A stretch of DNA of 64,000 nucleotides. Source: Massospora cicadina. Its lineage: Eukaryota; Entomophthoromycota; Entomophthoromycetes; Entomophthorales; Entomophthoraceae. This document shows, piece after piece, positions 48,889 through 60,608 of this stretch (its first letter is position 1; each line of letters opens with the position of its first letter). The notes under the pieces are model-generated. The model saw nothing but the letters and a program-made list of their open reading frames with translations, did no database searches and was not told where the DNA came from. A program made the translations under genes and the position numbers. The stretch covers positions 114,119 through 178,118 of the forward strand of contig JAKSZP010015893.1 of the NCBI GenBank assembly GCA_022478985.1, given 5' to 3'.

Positions 48889-51800
48889 TCATACTATCCA
48901 AAACCCAGTGCAGTTCCTTATCCAAAAATTTGGCTTCTGCAATCACTTTTCAGCGGTACCTGATTTACTATACCCTGTCCTCATGGGGATAGGGTGGTGG
49001 CGACGCCAACAGGTGAACATCAATATGGACCTTAACTCTTTTTTTCTCTAAAAAAGATGTAGTGAGGATTTCCCAATAATTATAACTCTCACAAAAAAAA
49101 CCCTCCCTCAGCTCAATCTCTTCCTCGGAGCTGCCCCCTTTGGACCTCCCCCAAGATTTTGCTGACTTCCTAGCCCCATATAAGGATGTCTTTGGCATGA
49201 GACTTGAAACTCGACTTCATCCACATTCAGAATATAACCTAGCCTTCCAGCTAACAGTGCACCCTGTCAAGATCAATTGCCCGTTGTACCCTCACACAGA
49301 GAAAGAAGACAAGGCGCTGGGCATCTGATTAGATGATATGCTGGACAAAGGATGGATTATCAAGAAATCCTCCCCCATTGCCACACCAGTTGTCTTTTCC
49401 CATAAGGCGGATGGAACCCTTTGCCCATGCGTGGACTATGGCCATGTTAACAATGTGACGGTTCCAGATCCATACCCCTCCCCTTGGGACAAACCATTGC
49501 ACAGGCCATTGCCAAATCCTGAATCTTTTCTAAGTTGGACTTGGTTAATGCCTTTAACCAGGTGAGGGCCAAGGAGGGTCAAGAGTGGCTCACAGCCATC
49601 AGAACAAAACGCGGAATATTTCTGTTTAAGGTGATGCCATTTGGACTAAAGAACGCACCATCAACTTTCCAACGTTTGATTAATGATGTCCTGGGGGACC
49701 TAAGATTTACCTTTGCTGTCGCTTATATCAATGATATCCTAATCCATTCCCCAACCCATTAACAGCACACTAAGGATTTGGAGGATGTAAAGGCTGCCCT
49801 TCTCAAGGCAGGCTTTTTGTCAAGCCATCCAAATGTGAATTCTTTCGAGAGGAAGTAAAATTCTTAGGGAACCTGGTCCTTAAGGATGGGTATACGGCCC
49901 CCCTGTAAGCTGAAGGCTATTCAGTCCTTGCCAACCCCTACCACTCAAAAAGAACTAAGAAGCTTCCTGGGCACTGTGACTTTCCCAAAAAAGTTTCTCC
50001 TGCGCTCGCCCAGCTGGCATCACCCCTCCACCCACTGACAGGGAAGAACGTTCCTTCCAAATAGAAAGAGGAGTGTCAACAAGCCTATGAGGCAATCAAA
50101 ACTGTTTTTCTGTCAGCGCCAATCCTTCAGCATGCTGACACTTTCAAGCCATTTATAGTGGCATGTGACGCTTCAGCAGTTGCCGTGGGAGCAGTATTAT
50201 TACAAGAGCATGAAGGGAGGGAGCATCCAATGGCATAATTCTCAAGAAAATTTACCTCCACAGAACAAGCGTGGGCAATCTATGATAAATAGTTGGCTGC
50301 GGTGGCATGGTCGCTGACTCATTGGAGATATCTTCTTCAGGGAGCAAAGCATGAAGTCACAGTATGCACTGACCATAAGTCCTTACTGTATCATTGGAAA
50401 CCACAAAAGCTGGCTCACCGTCAAGCATGCACATACAGGGATCTTTGCAACTTTAACTTCAAGTATGAGTTCATAAAAGGGCCTCTAAATGTGCTTCCAG
50501 ATATGTTGAGTCACAGCCCTGTTTTGCTCCAGGCTCAGAGGAGGACCTGTCTGAGCTCACCAAAGTGGTTCCTTTCACCATGATCCTCTCCCTCGCCCCT
50601 GTCATGGTATCATATGACGATATATCTCCAGAAACCTCATGTGCAAACGCGTTTTAGCATGTCAACTATGTTGCCCAGAGAGAATTGAAGTGGTAAATGA
50701 CCTGGAGACTAAGAAGCGCAACCAGCCCCTATACCACTTAAAGGATGGTATAATCTTCTTTCAGGATAGCATTTGGATCCCACTTGCCCTGCGCATGCAG
50801 GTTTTTGAAGAGCATCACACCCTACCCACAGTAGGTCACCCTGGTTCAAAGAAATGTGCTGAGTTAGTTAAAAGAACTTACAATTGGCCTGGGATCTCCA
50901 AGGATATCTCAGCCTTGGTATCAAGCTTTGTTATATGTGCTCGCTCTAAATCAGACCACACAGAAAAGAAGGGTCTGTTTTACCCTTTGCAACAAGCTGA
51001 GGGTCCCTAGACTTCATTCTCAGTGGACTTCATTGTTGAACTTCCATGTCCAAGGGGTTTGATGCCATAATGGTGATTGTGGATAGGTTCACCAAGTTTG
51101 CATTGTTTATTCCATGCAACACTACTATAACAATGGCAGATACTGCATCACTTTTCGTCACTCATGTCTTCTCCATGTTTGGACTCCCAACAGAAATTGT
51201 AAGCGACTGTGGCCCACAGTTCACAGCCAGGTTTTGGGATGCCTTTCTGAGACTTCTTAACATCAAAGCCTGTCGTTCTACAGCATATCACCCACAATTG
51301 GATAGGCAAACTGAGAGTAATAATCAAGTGTTAGAACAATATCTACGTTGTTACTCCTCAGCCACCCAGGACATTTGGGCCACAGACCTCCCTTTAGCGC
51401 AATTTTCCTACAACAATGCCTCCCACTCTTCCACTGGATTCTTTCCCTTTGAAGCAACACTGGGTAATAATCCCATCTTTCCAGATTGGAGCAAGCTTAA
51501 CCTCAGCAGTTCTTGCAGCAGAGGACTGGATCATCAAGAGCTGAGATACCCAAAAGCTGGTTCAATGATACTTATCAAAAGCCATTGAAGATTATAGGAA
51601 GTTTGCTGATAGGAAACGAATTTTTGGGCATGACATCTCTGAAGGCTCACTTGTTATGCTTGACACCCACCAGCTGAATTGAAGGTTTCTTCCAGAAAAC
51701 TGGCTAGTAAGCGCTCTGAACCTTTTAAGTAGAGAAGGATTTGGGTAATGGTGCATACCGCATCAAGCTTCCTGCCTATTGAAAACACAGTGTTTTCCAC

Positions 51801-52060
51801 ATCTCTCAACTATCCCCCTTTAAGGAAGAGCTTCCTTCTATCCTGAGCCTATTATCATAGGGGACTCTCAAGAGGCAGAAGTGGAGGCAATACTAGCCTC
51901 AAAAAAATCTATAAGGTCAGTGCAGTATCTGGTTGCATGGAAAGGCTACCCAGCCTATGAAAATAGTTGAGTAAGTGCAAATGATTGTAAGAATTTCAAG
52001 AAATTTAGTAGCTGAGTTCCACAAGTCACATCCTGAAGCCTCTATCCACCCAAGAAAATC
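48889..52060 (+). pseudogene. RT, RNase H, integrase and chromodomain of element iii
   Basis: RT at 49140-49760 shows LDKGWIIKKSSPIATPVVFS, FSKLDLVNAFNQVRAKEGQE (the first catalytic Asp lies in this block), VMPFGLKNAPSTFQRLI and AYINDILIHS, where the usual YLDD or YIDD box reads YIND. RNase H at 50140-50530 shows FIVACDASAVAVGAVLLQE and TVCTDHKSLLYHW. Integrase at 50640-51590 shows HHTLPTVGHPGSKK (zinc-binding His pair), VIVDRFTKFALF (first Asp), EIVSDCGPQFTARFWDAF (second Asp) and QTESNNQVLEQYL (Glu). The chromodomain lies at about 51860-52040: EAEVEAILASKK, then VQYLVAWKGYPAYENS. Disruptions are few: frameshifts near 49500, 49800 and 51045 and some stops (for example 50290, 51007 and 51970). 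The last has replaced the conserved Trp of the chromodomain's TWEP-like motif. Confidence 0.85.
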
Positions 52061-52161
52061 GCTATAATTTTGGCCATCAAACTCTCTACTATATGCAAGA
52101 ACTATGCACTGGTTCATGTGCCAGGAGGAGGAATGCTTTCCGTTCAAAAAGGAGAGTATAA

Positions 52162-54715
52162 TGTAAGTCTAGAGACCCAACCTCTTAGGCTAGATCGGGA
52201 AAAGGTCCCTTTTAGGAAGAAGAAGGTACCTAATGACCCTGTGGAGCCCTTGGCTCAACCGGAGGACTTGGGTCATGTAGTGGATGAACATTAGGTCATT
52301 GTATTGGCACCAAAAAACACCACCACAGTACTACAGTTGGCTGCTTCTGCTCTGATTGAAAGAATAAAAGAGGTATGTAATGTGGTAATACAGGCCAGAA
52401 GCCTTCAACAGCAGCTTCCCCTCCCAATGAGCCCCACTCCGCCATCCTTTACATCCTTGGGAAAGAAGAAAATGGAACTCAAAACTCAGGAAAGGGCTCC
52501 TGAGTCAGAAAACTCTGTCCAGGACACAGAATCTGAAAATCTGGGTCCAGGAAAGCCAATCAGAGTTGGAAATTTGCTTTTGGTAAATTTTGAAAAAATC
52601 TTTTAAAAATTCATTGGAATTGACCCTGGCGGAACCCAATTTGGCCACCCCTTCAATCTGAGTTGATCCACTTATGTTTGAATCAGTGAGGGTCCCTCCC
52701 TGGTGGATCCAATGATTGCATTGCCAAAACTTTTCAACCTTTGCATAAGCTGGATGATGAAGCCCTGAACTCAGGCTAAGTACCCATAAGTACGTCAGCT
52801 ATCACTGCCCAGGAAAAACGTAGCCATGGCCCCCTTTTCCACACTTCACATATATAAGGCAACTGCCTCTGTAAGGAGCAGTTGTCAGTCCATTTTCACC
52901 TTTACGTTTTAAGAAAACTACTCTCTCCAAAAACCTATTCCACAAGCTCCGCCACTTTCTTCATAATTCTTTTACTTAATCCCAGCAAAGTACACAGCAA
53001 CCTGCATCCTAGAGCTAATGGTCGTCGAGTGGGCCTTCCAAGCCATCGATCCAGTGGCCCACCAAATGGTAATTGTGATCCAGGAATTTGCCAAATGCCT
53101 TTAATGTCAATCCGCTACTTCAGAAGAGTTCTCTGAACTGTTGAACTCTTTGCAATGACCTATTTACCATCTGGCACCTAGTGGACCAAATTTGGGTCTT
53201 TCTCCCACTTTGCAAAATAATTGGAAAATTCAACCTAATCCACCTCACTAATCTGCTAGTGGTTCAGCGCAATTTGGGTGGATTGAGGCTATCTCTGCTA
53301 ATTACAATTCCTCATTTGGAGGGGAGGACTCGCCATTCATACAACTGTGAGGTGGGGACAAAGCACTAAACCATCTGGGCCATTATGTTGAGGTCCAATC
53401 TAGCCCAAATCATTTAAAAAATAGATCTGACATGCTGGCAATGTACCCGCCCTCTCTATGCAACCTGAAACCTCTCAATGGACACAAGAAGAGGCCCAAA
53501 GCCTCCCAATGGTCATAGCAATTTGATTCAATTTGATTCATGAGGCCAATCATCATTTTAAAAATTGTGAAATTTCTATGATTTTCAAAATTTTGACATG
53601 AAATCCATAAGAATGTAATGTCTTACCCGCACATTTTGCAAAAATTGACCATTATGTTTTAATGTACTTTCAGCATACCACTATCTCATAAACAGCTCAA
53701 CCAATCCCAAAAAAACAGGTGTCAGGTGATAGAATCACTCGGCGCCCTTCCACCAATAGTACTGAGATTTTGACAACTGACTTCAGTCACCTCTAGGTTT
53801 TGTCTGCATGAGGGTGTTTTTGCGCTGAAAATTTCTAAAGTGCTCCACTAAAACTTAAATATCTCAGGAACTCCAAGTCCAATTGCAAAAATATAAAGTG
53901 CGTTGTGATCCTCAGAACTAAATTCTCTCCAATGACACCAATTCCAAGTACCAGAAGCACTCACAGAAAAAGATAACAACATTTGAACTCAAAAATTTTA
54001 AATGCCTCTACCTAAAAATCATGATAAAACTTGAACCAAAAATTTCAACCCAAAGACTGGTAAATCCTATGCAGAGCATCAATAGGCCTATCGTTTGAGA
54101 CTAAAATCAAAGAAATTGGCTGAGAACTTAGACAATGGCAGCCATTTGAAGATTGATAAAACCCCATCAGCGCCCAAGCAGCCCGCATCTTCAATACCTT
54201 GGTCATCTGGCATGCCCCCAAAGTTACTCAGATTGATCGTATGGCTAGCTAACAAGAAAACAGACGATGAGACCATTAATAAATTGTGCTTTATTGACAT
54301 TTTTAACCAACCCTTTATTCCTTCCCAAAGCACAAGTCTGCCCATGATCTATGTCTACAAGTAGTCCCCCAGCTACCAGGTTTAATTTTTTCTATGGTGA
54401 ATTAGTCCAAAATGGTTGGGAAAATGAAGCCAAATATCAACAACTGCAAACCAGGAGGATTGGTCATCCTCCTTGCCTCTCCCACCCTTATGGGATGTCC
54501 CAACAAGACCCATGGTTGTCCCCAATGCAGCTATTTGGTTTTTTATGGGTCCTTTGGTATGTTTATTAACTTCTATTTCCCTCACCATAATAATAGGGGA
54601 TCCCTCCTACATCTGCTCAGAACTGCTATGCCCTTGGTATTCTAAGCTTTCCACTGGGTTGTTATGCACCCAGATTGAAAGCCCAGTCTTACTTTAATCA
54701 GCAGATTTCATGACA
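52162..54715 (+). repeat. 3' LTR of chromovirus iii (2554 bp)
   Basis: Starts TGTAAG, ends TGACA, followed by TSD GGTAC. This is the full-length form; about 53587-54386 is absent from the 5' LTR. It contains two frames that look coding. One at 52304-52606 reads VLQLAASALIERIKEVCNVV and is also present in the 5' LTR. The other, at 54095-54364, reads KTPSAPKQPASSIPWSSGMP. Neither is recognised. Confidence 0.9.
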
Positions 54716-54720
54716 GGTAC
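54716..54720. repeat. 5-bp target-site duplication of element iii, right
   Basis: GGTAC; pairs with 45329-45333. Confidence 0.9.
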
Positions 54721-55491
54721 AGGCCAAATATGCCCAGGTTGATCCTGAATGTACATGATACTCATCCTGACATCACAGCCAGGGCGTTAAAACGCACAAG
54801 CTACGTTTTAAATCATGATTGTTTAATTCAGTTGTTTAATAATGGGGTTTTAAAACCCATTCAATTTTTAAAATCATTAACTTAAGTCAGACTTGCCTTC
54901 AATTAATGACTTGATTTTGGTTAATCTTGAGCTATAGTACCCAGGCTGATAGAAGCATGTGCTTATTGGTGCACTTGGGATTAGCACCACTTCCACCGCT
55001 TGATGATTACCCCCAATTATATAAATATGATTCCTCAATACCAACCTTCCTTTTTGGTCAACTTCCTTTAACAAAATTTTTGGTTAATACGTTTTTTAAA
55101 TTATGTTTACGTGCAAACATGTGTGCAGACCTCCTTGAGGAGGTCTTTAATAACGTTGGTGTTTTGGTTTTCACAAAATTATTTACAAGATCAAGTGCAC
55201 CATTGGTCCCACTTGGTCCCCTCCATACTGAGGCACCCAAACCCCCCATCACAGATCTTTGCTCTGTTATGAGCTCCCATGTGGGGTCCACTCAAGTGTT
55301 ACTGATTACTTGTTACCAACTACTCTATACCGCGTTATCCACCCTTTCATTAGGTCACTTTGGCTCTGGTATCATTTGTGGTGCTCTGTTTACCATTTCC
55401 CTATCTACTAGTTCCCTGGCGGTGTGGTGGTGCAGCTTGCACCACCTTGCTGGGAATGAGAGAGGTACAGACACTCTTCTTACATTAGTCA
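54721..55491 (+). repeat. 5' LTR of chromovirus iv, second part
   Basis: It continues the LTR broken at 45333 and ends TTAGTCA. It aligns with 60730-61516: AGGCCAAATATGCCC with AGGCCAGATATGCCC, TGTGCTTATTGGTGCACTTG with TGTGCACTTATTGGTGCACC, and GAGGCACCCAAACCC identical. Together with 45205-45333 it gives about 900 bp. Confidence 0.8.
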
Positions 55492-55613
55492 ACCAACCAT
55501 TTTTTATGTTCACCAGTATTATAAATGTGAGACATTCACAAAGTGTAAATTGGGTTCACCAGCTGTTGGTCATGGCCGCATTAGGTCTCACTACCATTTT
55601 CTCAGTTTGCTGA
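54957..55613 (+). CDS. Possible LTR-encoded protein of element iv (218 codons, unrecognised)
   Basis: From an ATG at 54957 the frame stays open for 218 codons, most of it inside the 5' LTR and the last 122 bases in the internal region. The same frame is open in the 3' LTR (61101-61424). There the sequence has diverged strongly yet shows no indel over about 100 codons, with many third-position differences. Shared words include CADLLEEVFNNVG with CTDLLKVVFNKVG, LHTEAPKP with LQTEAPKP, and YQLLYTALSTL with FQLLYTTLYTL. The C-terminal half is hydrophobic and could span a membrane. I recognise no domain. It might be an accessory protein of the retroelement, or part of Gag with the LTR boundaries misplaced. 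Confidence 0.4.
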   Translation: MCLLVHLGLAPLPPLDDYPQLYKYDSSIPTFLFGQLPLTKFLVNTFFKLCLRANMCADLLEEVFNNVGVLVFTKLFTRSSAPLVPLGPLHTEAPKPPITDLCSVMSSHVGSTQVLLITCYQLLYTALSTLSLGHFGSGIICGALFTISLSTSSLAVWWCSLHHLAGNERGTDTLLTLVNQPFFMFTSIINVRHSQSVNWVHQLLVMAALGLTTIFSVC

Positions 55614-58600
55614 TGGCTTAAGCATCTCAACGTTATTCTTACTACCTCCAACTGGGAGTACCCACTCTTCTTTCACATTTCAGGTATATTTGGATGTTTT
55701 GTGAGCTGTGTCATGATTCCCTGACTTTTCCCCGAAAATTAATGATACTTATATAATTAAAATTATTCTTTTTCTTGGAACCACGTTTGAATGGTGCAGG
55801 CGGGGTCATTGATAAAGTCCTGGTGTTGATGGCCTTGGATAATGATGCAAACCCATTGCTGAAATCGGGTATAGGGTTCATTCACATCCCTAAACGCGTT
55901 TTATAACGCAAATTCCTTATAAATAAATGACCCAAATACCATATCTTGTGGCTCTAATTTAAAAACCCATTTCAGTATACAAGATCACTTCATAGAACCC
56001 GTGCTTGACCACTACCATAATTCTCAGAACACAGGAGGTGGAAAAGGAGTCACTTCTTTAATGTAAAAATGTTTATGCAATTGCTTAAAATATGGTGGGA
56101 TATGTGACCTCAGTAGTAAGAGTGGTCAGCTATCCCTCTCCATTCTATGGTGCGGAAACATACCATGGAGGCATGCTAATGACTGAAGAAGATTAAATGG
56201 TGAAGTGTTGGCATTGTCTGCTATAAATAAAGACCATTCTGGATATTTTTGTTGACTGCAAACCTTTCATCCCCTTTAAAAAATCAGCACAACTATTTTA
56301 GTGATACATGAGCCTCCGAGAATTTTATTGACTAAGACCTAGCTGAATACCTTGAGCTGAGTTACTTTCCAGGTGGTATGATTAGGGAAGAGATTCTCAA
56401 GATATTCTAACGCTGAAGTTCTGGGGTTAGTGGATTATCAAGTTGGCAAATACTATTTGGCTGACCGCTTTTAAGCTATCAAAAACCTCTTGTACCCCAT
56501 TATTTTGGGTGTGGAGTAGTGCAAAAGATTGAGATCAGAACCAACTTGATAGAAAAAATCTTGTCCTTACCTTTGAAGAATGGTTATATATTATTTGTCC
56601 CTTTTTCTGAGGCTAATTATCAAGGCGTTCTGCCCCACTGGCCTAATAGTAACACACTTAATCTTGCTCCGTTGCTGAAGCTCTCTCTGTAGGTACTCTT
56701 ATCTTCCTCTTTGAAGGGTTTGTAATCTTCATTTGTTGCAGCTTCAGTCAATTTTTACCAGCTCATTCAGAGTTTGATTGCAAGTTCAAGTCACCATTGA
56801 TCTGGTGCATATATCTCCCCAATTTACTCTTTGACTATAAGGGATGAAGTGACATTAGATGTGTGGGTTAAGGACAGTTAGCCAAAGGCACAAATTTCAG
56901 CATACCTCCTCAGTATGCTCCCCACTTCTCTTTGTGGAGAAAGCCAATGGTACTTTACACTCATGCATAAATTATGGGAACCTAAACAATGTTACTGTAC
57001 CAGATTTACTTCCCATTCCTTTGGACTCACAAATTTCTCACTATGTGGATAAGGCCAAGTCTTCTCCAAACTGGATTGCTTAAATGCAAACAATCAGATC
57101 CAGATAAAGAAGGGCCAGGAGTGGCTCACTGCATTGCAAACCTAAAAAGGAATTTTCCAGTTTCAGGTTATACCCTTTGGGCTTAAAAATACACCAGCTA
57201 TCTTCTAATGTTGTATAGATGCAGCCTTGGGGGACTTGCTGGGTGAGTGTGCAGTGGCCTACATGAATGATTTCTGGTAATTTCCCCTGATCATAATTTC
57301 CATGCAGTACACCTTCAGCAATTGGTGGAGAGGTTAAAGTCAGCCAACCTTACGCTGCAAATCAGTAATTGTGAATTCCTCAAATCCCAGGTCACCTTTC
57401 TTGGAAACTTCATGTTTGATCAAGGACACATGATAACTCCAGACAAGGAGAAGGCAATTTGTGAGTGGCCCACTCCAACTTTGGTCAAGGAATTGAGGAG
57501 TTTTTGGGAACTTGTACGTTTTTTAAGAAAACTTACACCAAATCTTTCTGAGGTGGTGGCTCCCCTATATAGGGCAAGTGGAGCTAAAGTGCTTTAGTGG
57601 TCCCCTCATTTTGCAGGATGCCTTCCAAACAGTAAAGTGCATCCTATTTTCAATGTCCATCCTCCACTATGTAAATCCAAAAAAGGAGTTCATTGTTTCT
57701 ACTGATGCTTCCAACTTTTCCATAGTGGTGTTTTATTACAGATAGGAGATTATAGATTAAAGCATTTGAAGGGATATTTTTCTAGATGTCTCTACCTGAG
57801 TTATACTAAGCCATATATGACAAAGAGTTATTAGCAGTAGTGGAGGCGCTGACTTAATGGCATCATTATTTGTATGGCTCATCCCAGCCCTTTCACATAT
57901 GTGCAGATTGCCATGTCTTGTTGTACTACTGTGCACCTCATGTCTTGACCCTATGGAGAACCAGTTGGTATGAGATTCTAGCCCAATTTTTGTTTTCCTG
58001 TGGTTTTACTAGAAGCAAGGAAAATGGTTTGATGGACGCTTTGAGCTGCAACCCTGCACTAGCTCCCAATACTAAGGAGTTAAAGGTGCATAATACCCAC
58101 TTGATGATTCCACTGGGTAAAATTGTGTCTCAACTTCCCTCTCCCTCAGCCCATGGACCAGCTCATGCTCCTCTGAAAAATGCGGAGGAATATGGTATGT
58201 TCAGAAAGATAGTCCTTTTTCATCCTTTGTCAGCCAAATATACTATGGTTTTTGCTAAGAGCGCATTGAATCAGGAGGGCATCAACAGAGGTTACCATTT
58301 AAAGGATTAGATGCTGTAGTTTCAGGGGTGATTATGGGTTTCTGACTGACCACTTTGCCTGGAAATCATTTGGGACCATCATGACAGAGTCACCGATGGT
58401 CATCCTGGGAGGTCTAAAGCTTCAGAGCTATTTTGCTATATGTACAATTGGAAGGGGTTAGCTTCACAGGTGGGTAGGTATTGTAAAGAGTGCCTGGTCT
58501 GCAACCAAATGAAACCAAATTACCAGCCACTAGTGGGGTTGTTGGTACCAGTTTAAAAGGCTGAAGGGCCTTGGACTTCTTTATTAGTGAATTTTATTGT

Positions 58601-59301
58601 GAAATTGCCTGTATCTGATGGCTATGATGCTATCATGGTGGTGGTGGACCATTTGAAAAAAGTTTCCCACTTTATTCTCTGAAGAACCATATTAACCATG
58701 GCTTTTATAACTAGTCTCTTTGTCTCTTATGTGTTTGCTCTTTATGGGGTCCTCCAAGAAATAATTATCAATTGTGGACCCCAGTTTACCTCTATCTTTT
58801 TAGAAAAGTTGTGTAAGGCTCTTCAGAATTGCACCTACCGTTTGACTGCCTATCATCCTCAATCATATGGGCAGACTGAACGAGTGAACCAGTGTTTGGA
58901 ACAGTTCTTGTAGTTTTACACTGCCGTGGATCATTCAGATTAGGTTTCTCACCTTTCCATGGCCCAGTTTAGCTATAACAACACTCAACATGTATCATTT
59001 AATTGTTCCCCATTTTTTTGTTAACAAGGTGTTAACACCGCCTTCAACATGGAGCCCAGTTGTGGATCTAGATCTAAAGTGGTGGTGGACTTTGCTAAGA
59101 CTATCAATAAAATACACCAGGGGGTCTCCACAAATCTAAAGTGACAAGGCAAGCTTATAATGAGAAAGCTGATGGAAGGAGATGGATGGGTCTGATGTAC
59201 AAGGAAGGGGATCTCATGATGCTTGAAACTGTGACAGTACAGGATGTTCTTGACCATCACATTATTATTATTAAAATAAATAATAGCAAACAAAATATTA
59301 A
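55492..59301 (+). pseudogene. Gag-Pol remnant of chromovirus iv
   Basis: The Gag/protease region (55492-56800) is too broken to identify domains. RT at 56870-57560 shows SPLLFVEKANGTLHSCINYG and VTVPDLLPIPLD, then AYMNDF at the YLDD position near 57265, then LTLQISNCEFLKSQVTFLGN and KELRSFWELVRFLRKL. RNase H lies around 57640-58060, with several stops. Integrase at 58280-59250 shows AIMVVVDHLKKVSHF (first Asp), IIINCGPQFTSIFLEKL (second catalytic Asp now Asn) and LTAYHPQSYGQTERVNQCLE (catalytic Glu retained). The integrase C-terminus is cut near 59260 by the MITE-like insertion and the chromodomain resumes beyond it. Confidence 0.75.
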
Positions 59302-59834
59302 ATGTTAATAATAATACTTTTAAACTTAGGGGAAAAAGCCACCCAATTGGGGCAAAGTTTATTAATAAATTAAGGTCCTTTTATACTTTCAAGGGATCTT
59401 ATGAATCCAAGCTCCAAAAATCTAAAAACTACTTAATTCTTGGTTTGGCATTAATTTCATATTCCCTCCAACTTGGGCCTCAAAAAGAACTCCTATTTAT
59501 AGGGGTTCCAAAATGGAGTAATTTTTAAGCAAATGGAGTAATTCACCCATTTTGCATACAAAATTAATCTATAAAAGAAGACCCAAATTTTAATCATCCT
59601 TGTCAAAGATCAACTTTATCAAAGCCAGATTGCTTGGTCCAAAAACATGCCTTTCAAATTTGGTATAATGGCAATTGATGATCATTAACACTTCTTTCTT
59701 ACATCTTTGATAATTGTCACATATTTTTAAACCAAAACCTAGTACTTTACTCCTATGTTTAAAATCACAATTATCAACTATTGCAGACTAATAATTTTAT
59801 AAGACTTTAAAGTTCTAATAATTATTATTAACAT
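59302..59834. mobile_element. MITE-like sequence with inverted ends
   Basis: It begins ATGTTAATAATAATAC and ends with ATTATTATTAACAT, the reverse complement of the first 14 bases. Similarity extends inward (TTTTAAACTT against the reverse of AAAGTT). It is about 530 bp, AT-rich and without coding potential, and lies between the integrase and chromodomain of element iv, so it looks inserted. A clear TSD is not visible, and because the ends are AT-rich chance pairing is possible. Confidence 0.4.
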
Positions 59835-60129
59835 ACTATAAGAAAGAATTGAGCTGATTTTTATCCCTCGATTCTGTGTTCTCACTCAGTTGTCTCAATA
59901 AAACATATCTTAAAAACCTTTAAATTTTAATTTTATTGAACTATAAAACTATGGTGAACGCCTTTTTCAAGGATAATGAACTCAGCCATCTAAGAGAATC
60001 TCTATTTGCTCTCATCTGGGTTCAAGGATCATTGTTAGGGTTAAGTGTTATCTTACCTCTTATCCAAGGATAGTTCCAACATTATCGTAGTGTTATGCAG
60101 ACTTTCAGAACACTATCTGGGGTTTTATC

Positions 60130-60560
60130 TAGTTTATGGACTATTACCTGGTTGGTATTGCCAATACCTTTGTCCATTACTGGAAAGAACTAGTCTATTA
60201 CACATACCAATTAAATTTTCTCTCCTCATTTCAAATCTTTTCAGTTTTCTATGAAAGCAAGCTTATGTTGTTTGAGGGCCTCCCACCAGAGAATCCTGAG
60301 GCTTATCTCATGGATGGGGTTCCAGAGTGGGAAGTTGAGGAGATTGTAGCTTGTCATTGGGTAAGAAGAAGACTTATGTAGTTTGTATCTTAGAAGGGAG
60401 TTAATACAGCAGAGAACAGTAGAGTTTCAGTGCATGACTGTGCCCATGCCCAAGACTTAATAAAAGCATTTCATGAGCATTTTCATGAGGCTGCAGGTTC
60501 CAAGTTAAGCAAGCTGTTGCTGCCATGAAGTTGGCACCTGCTCACAAAAATTTTTTCTTG
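60130..60560 (+). pseudogene. Chromodomain end of chromovirus iv pol
   Basis: It includes PPENPEAYLMDGVPEWEVEE, the usual linker and first strand of chromovirus chromodomains (60270-60335). Beyond two stops the frame gives HAQDLIKAFHEHFHEAAG, matching the C-terminal helix (xxLIxxFHxxHPxAxG). The middle (YLVKWKGYP in relatives) reads as FVS, stop, KG here. A chromodomain binds methylated histone tails and guides integration. After it comes a purine-rich stretch and then the 3' LTR. Confidence 0.7.
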
Positions 60561-60608
60561 GAAAATGCTTCTGGAGGGGGGTGGAGCCCATAAAAGAGGA
60601 GATGGTAA

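Larger units (their letters stand above)
45334..54715 (+). mobile_element. Chromovirus (Ty3/gypsy) element iii, youngest large element
   Basis: A 9.4 kb plus-strand element with unusually long LTRs (45334-47091 and 52162-54715), perfect TSD GGTAC, and an AAAAAGGAGAG purine tract before the 3' LTR. The internal region encodes Gag, protease, RT, RNase H, integrase and a chromodomain, with comparatively few disruptions. It is inserted in the 5' LTR of element iv and is itself hit by a SINE-B. Fungal and plant chromoviruses use their chromodomain to steer integration toward particular chromatin marks. Confidence 0.9.
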
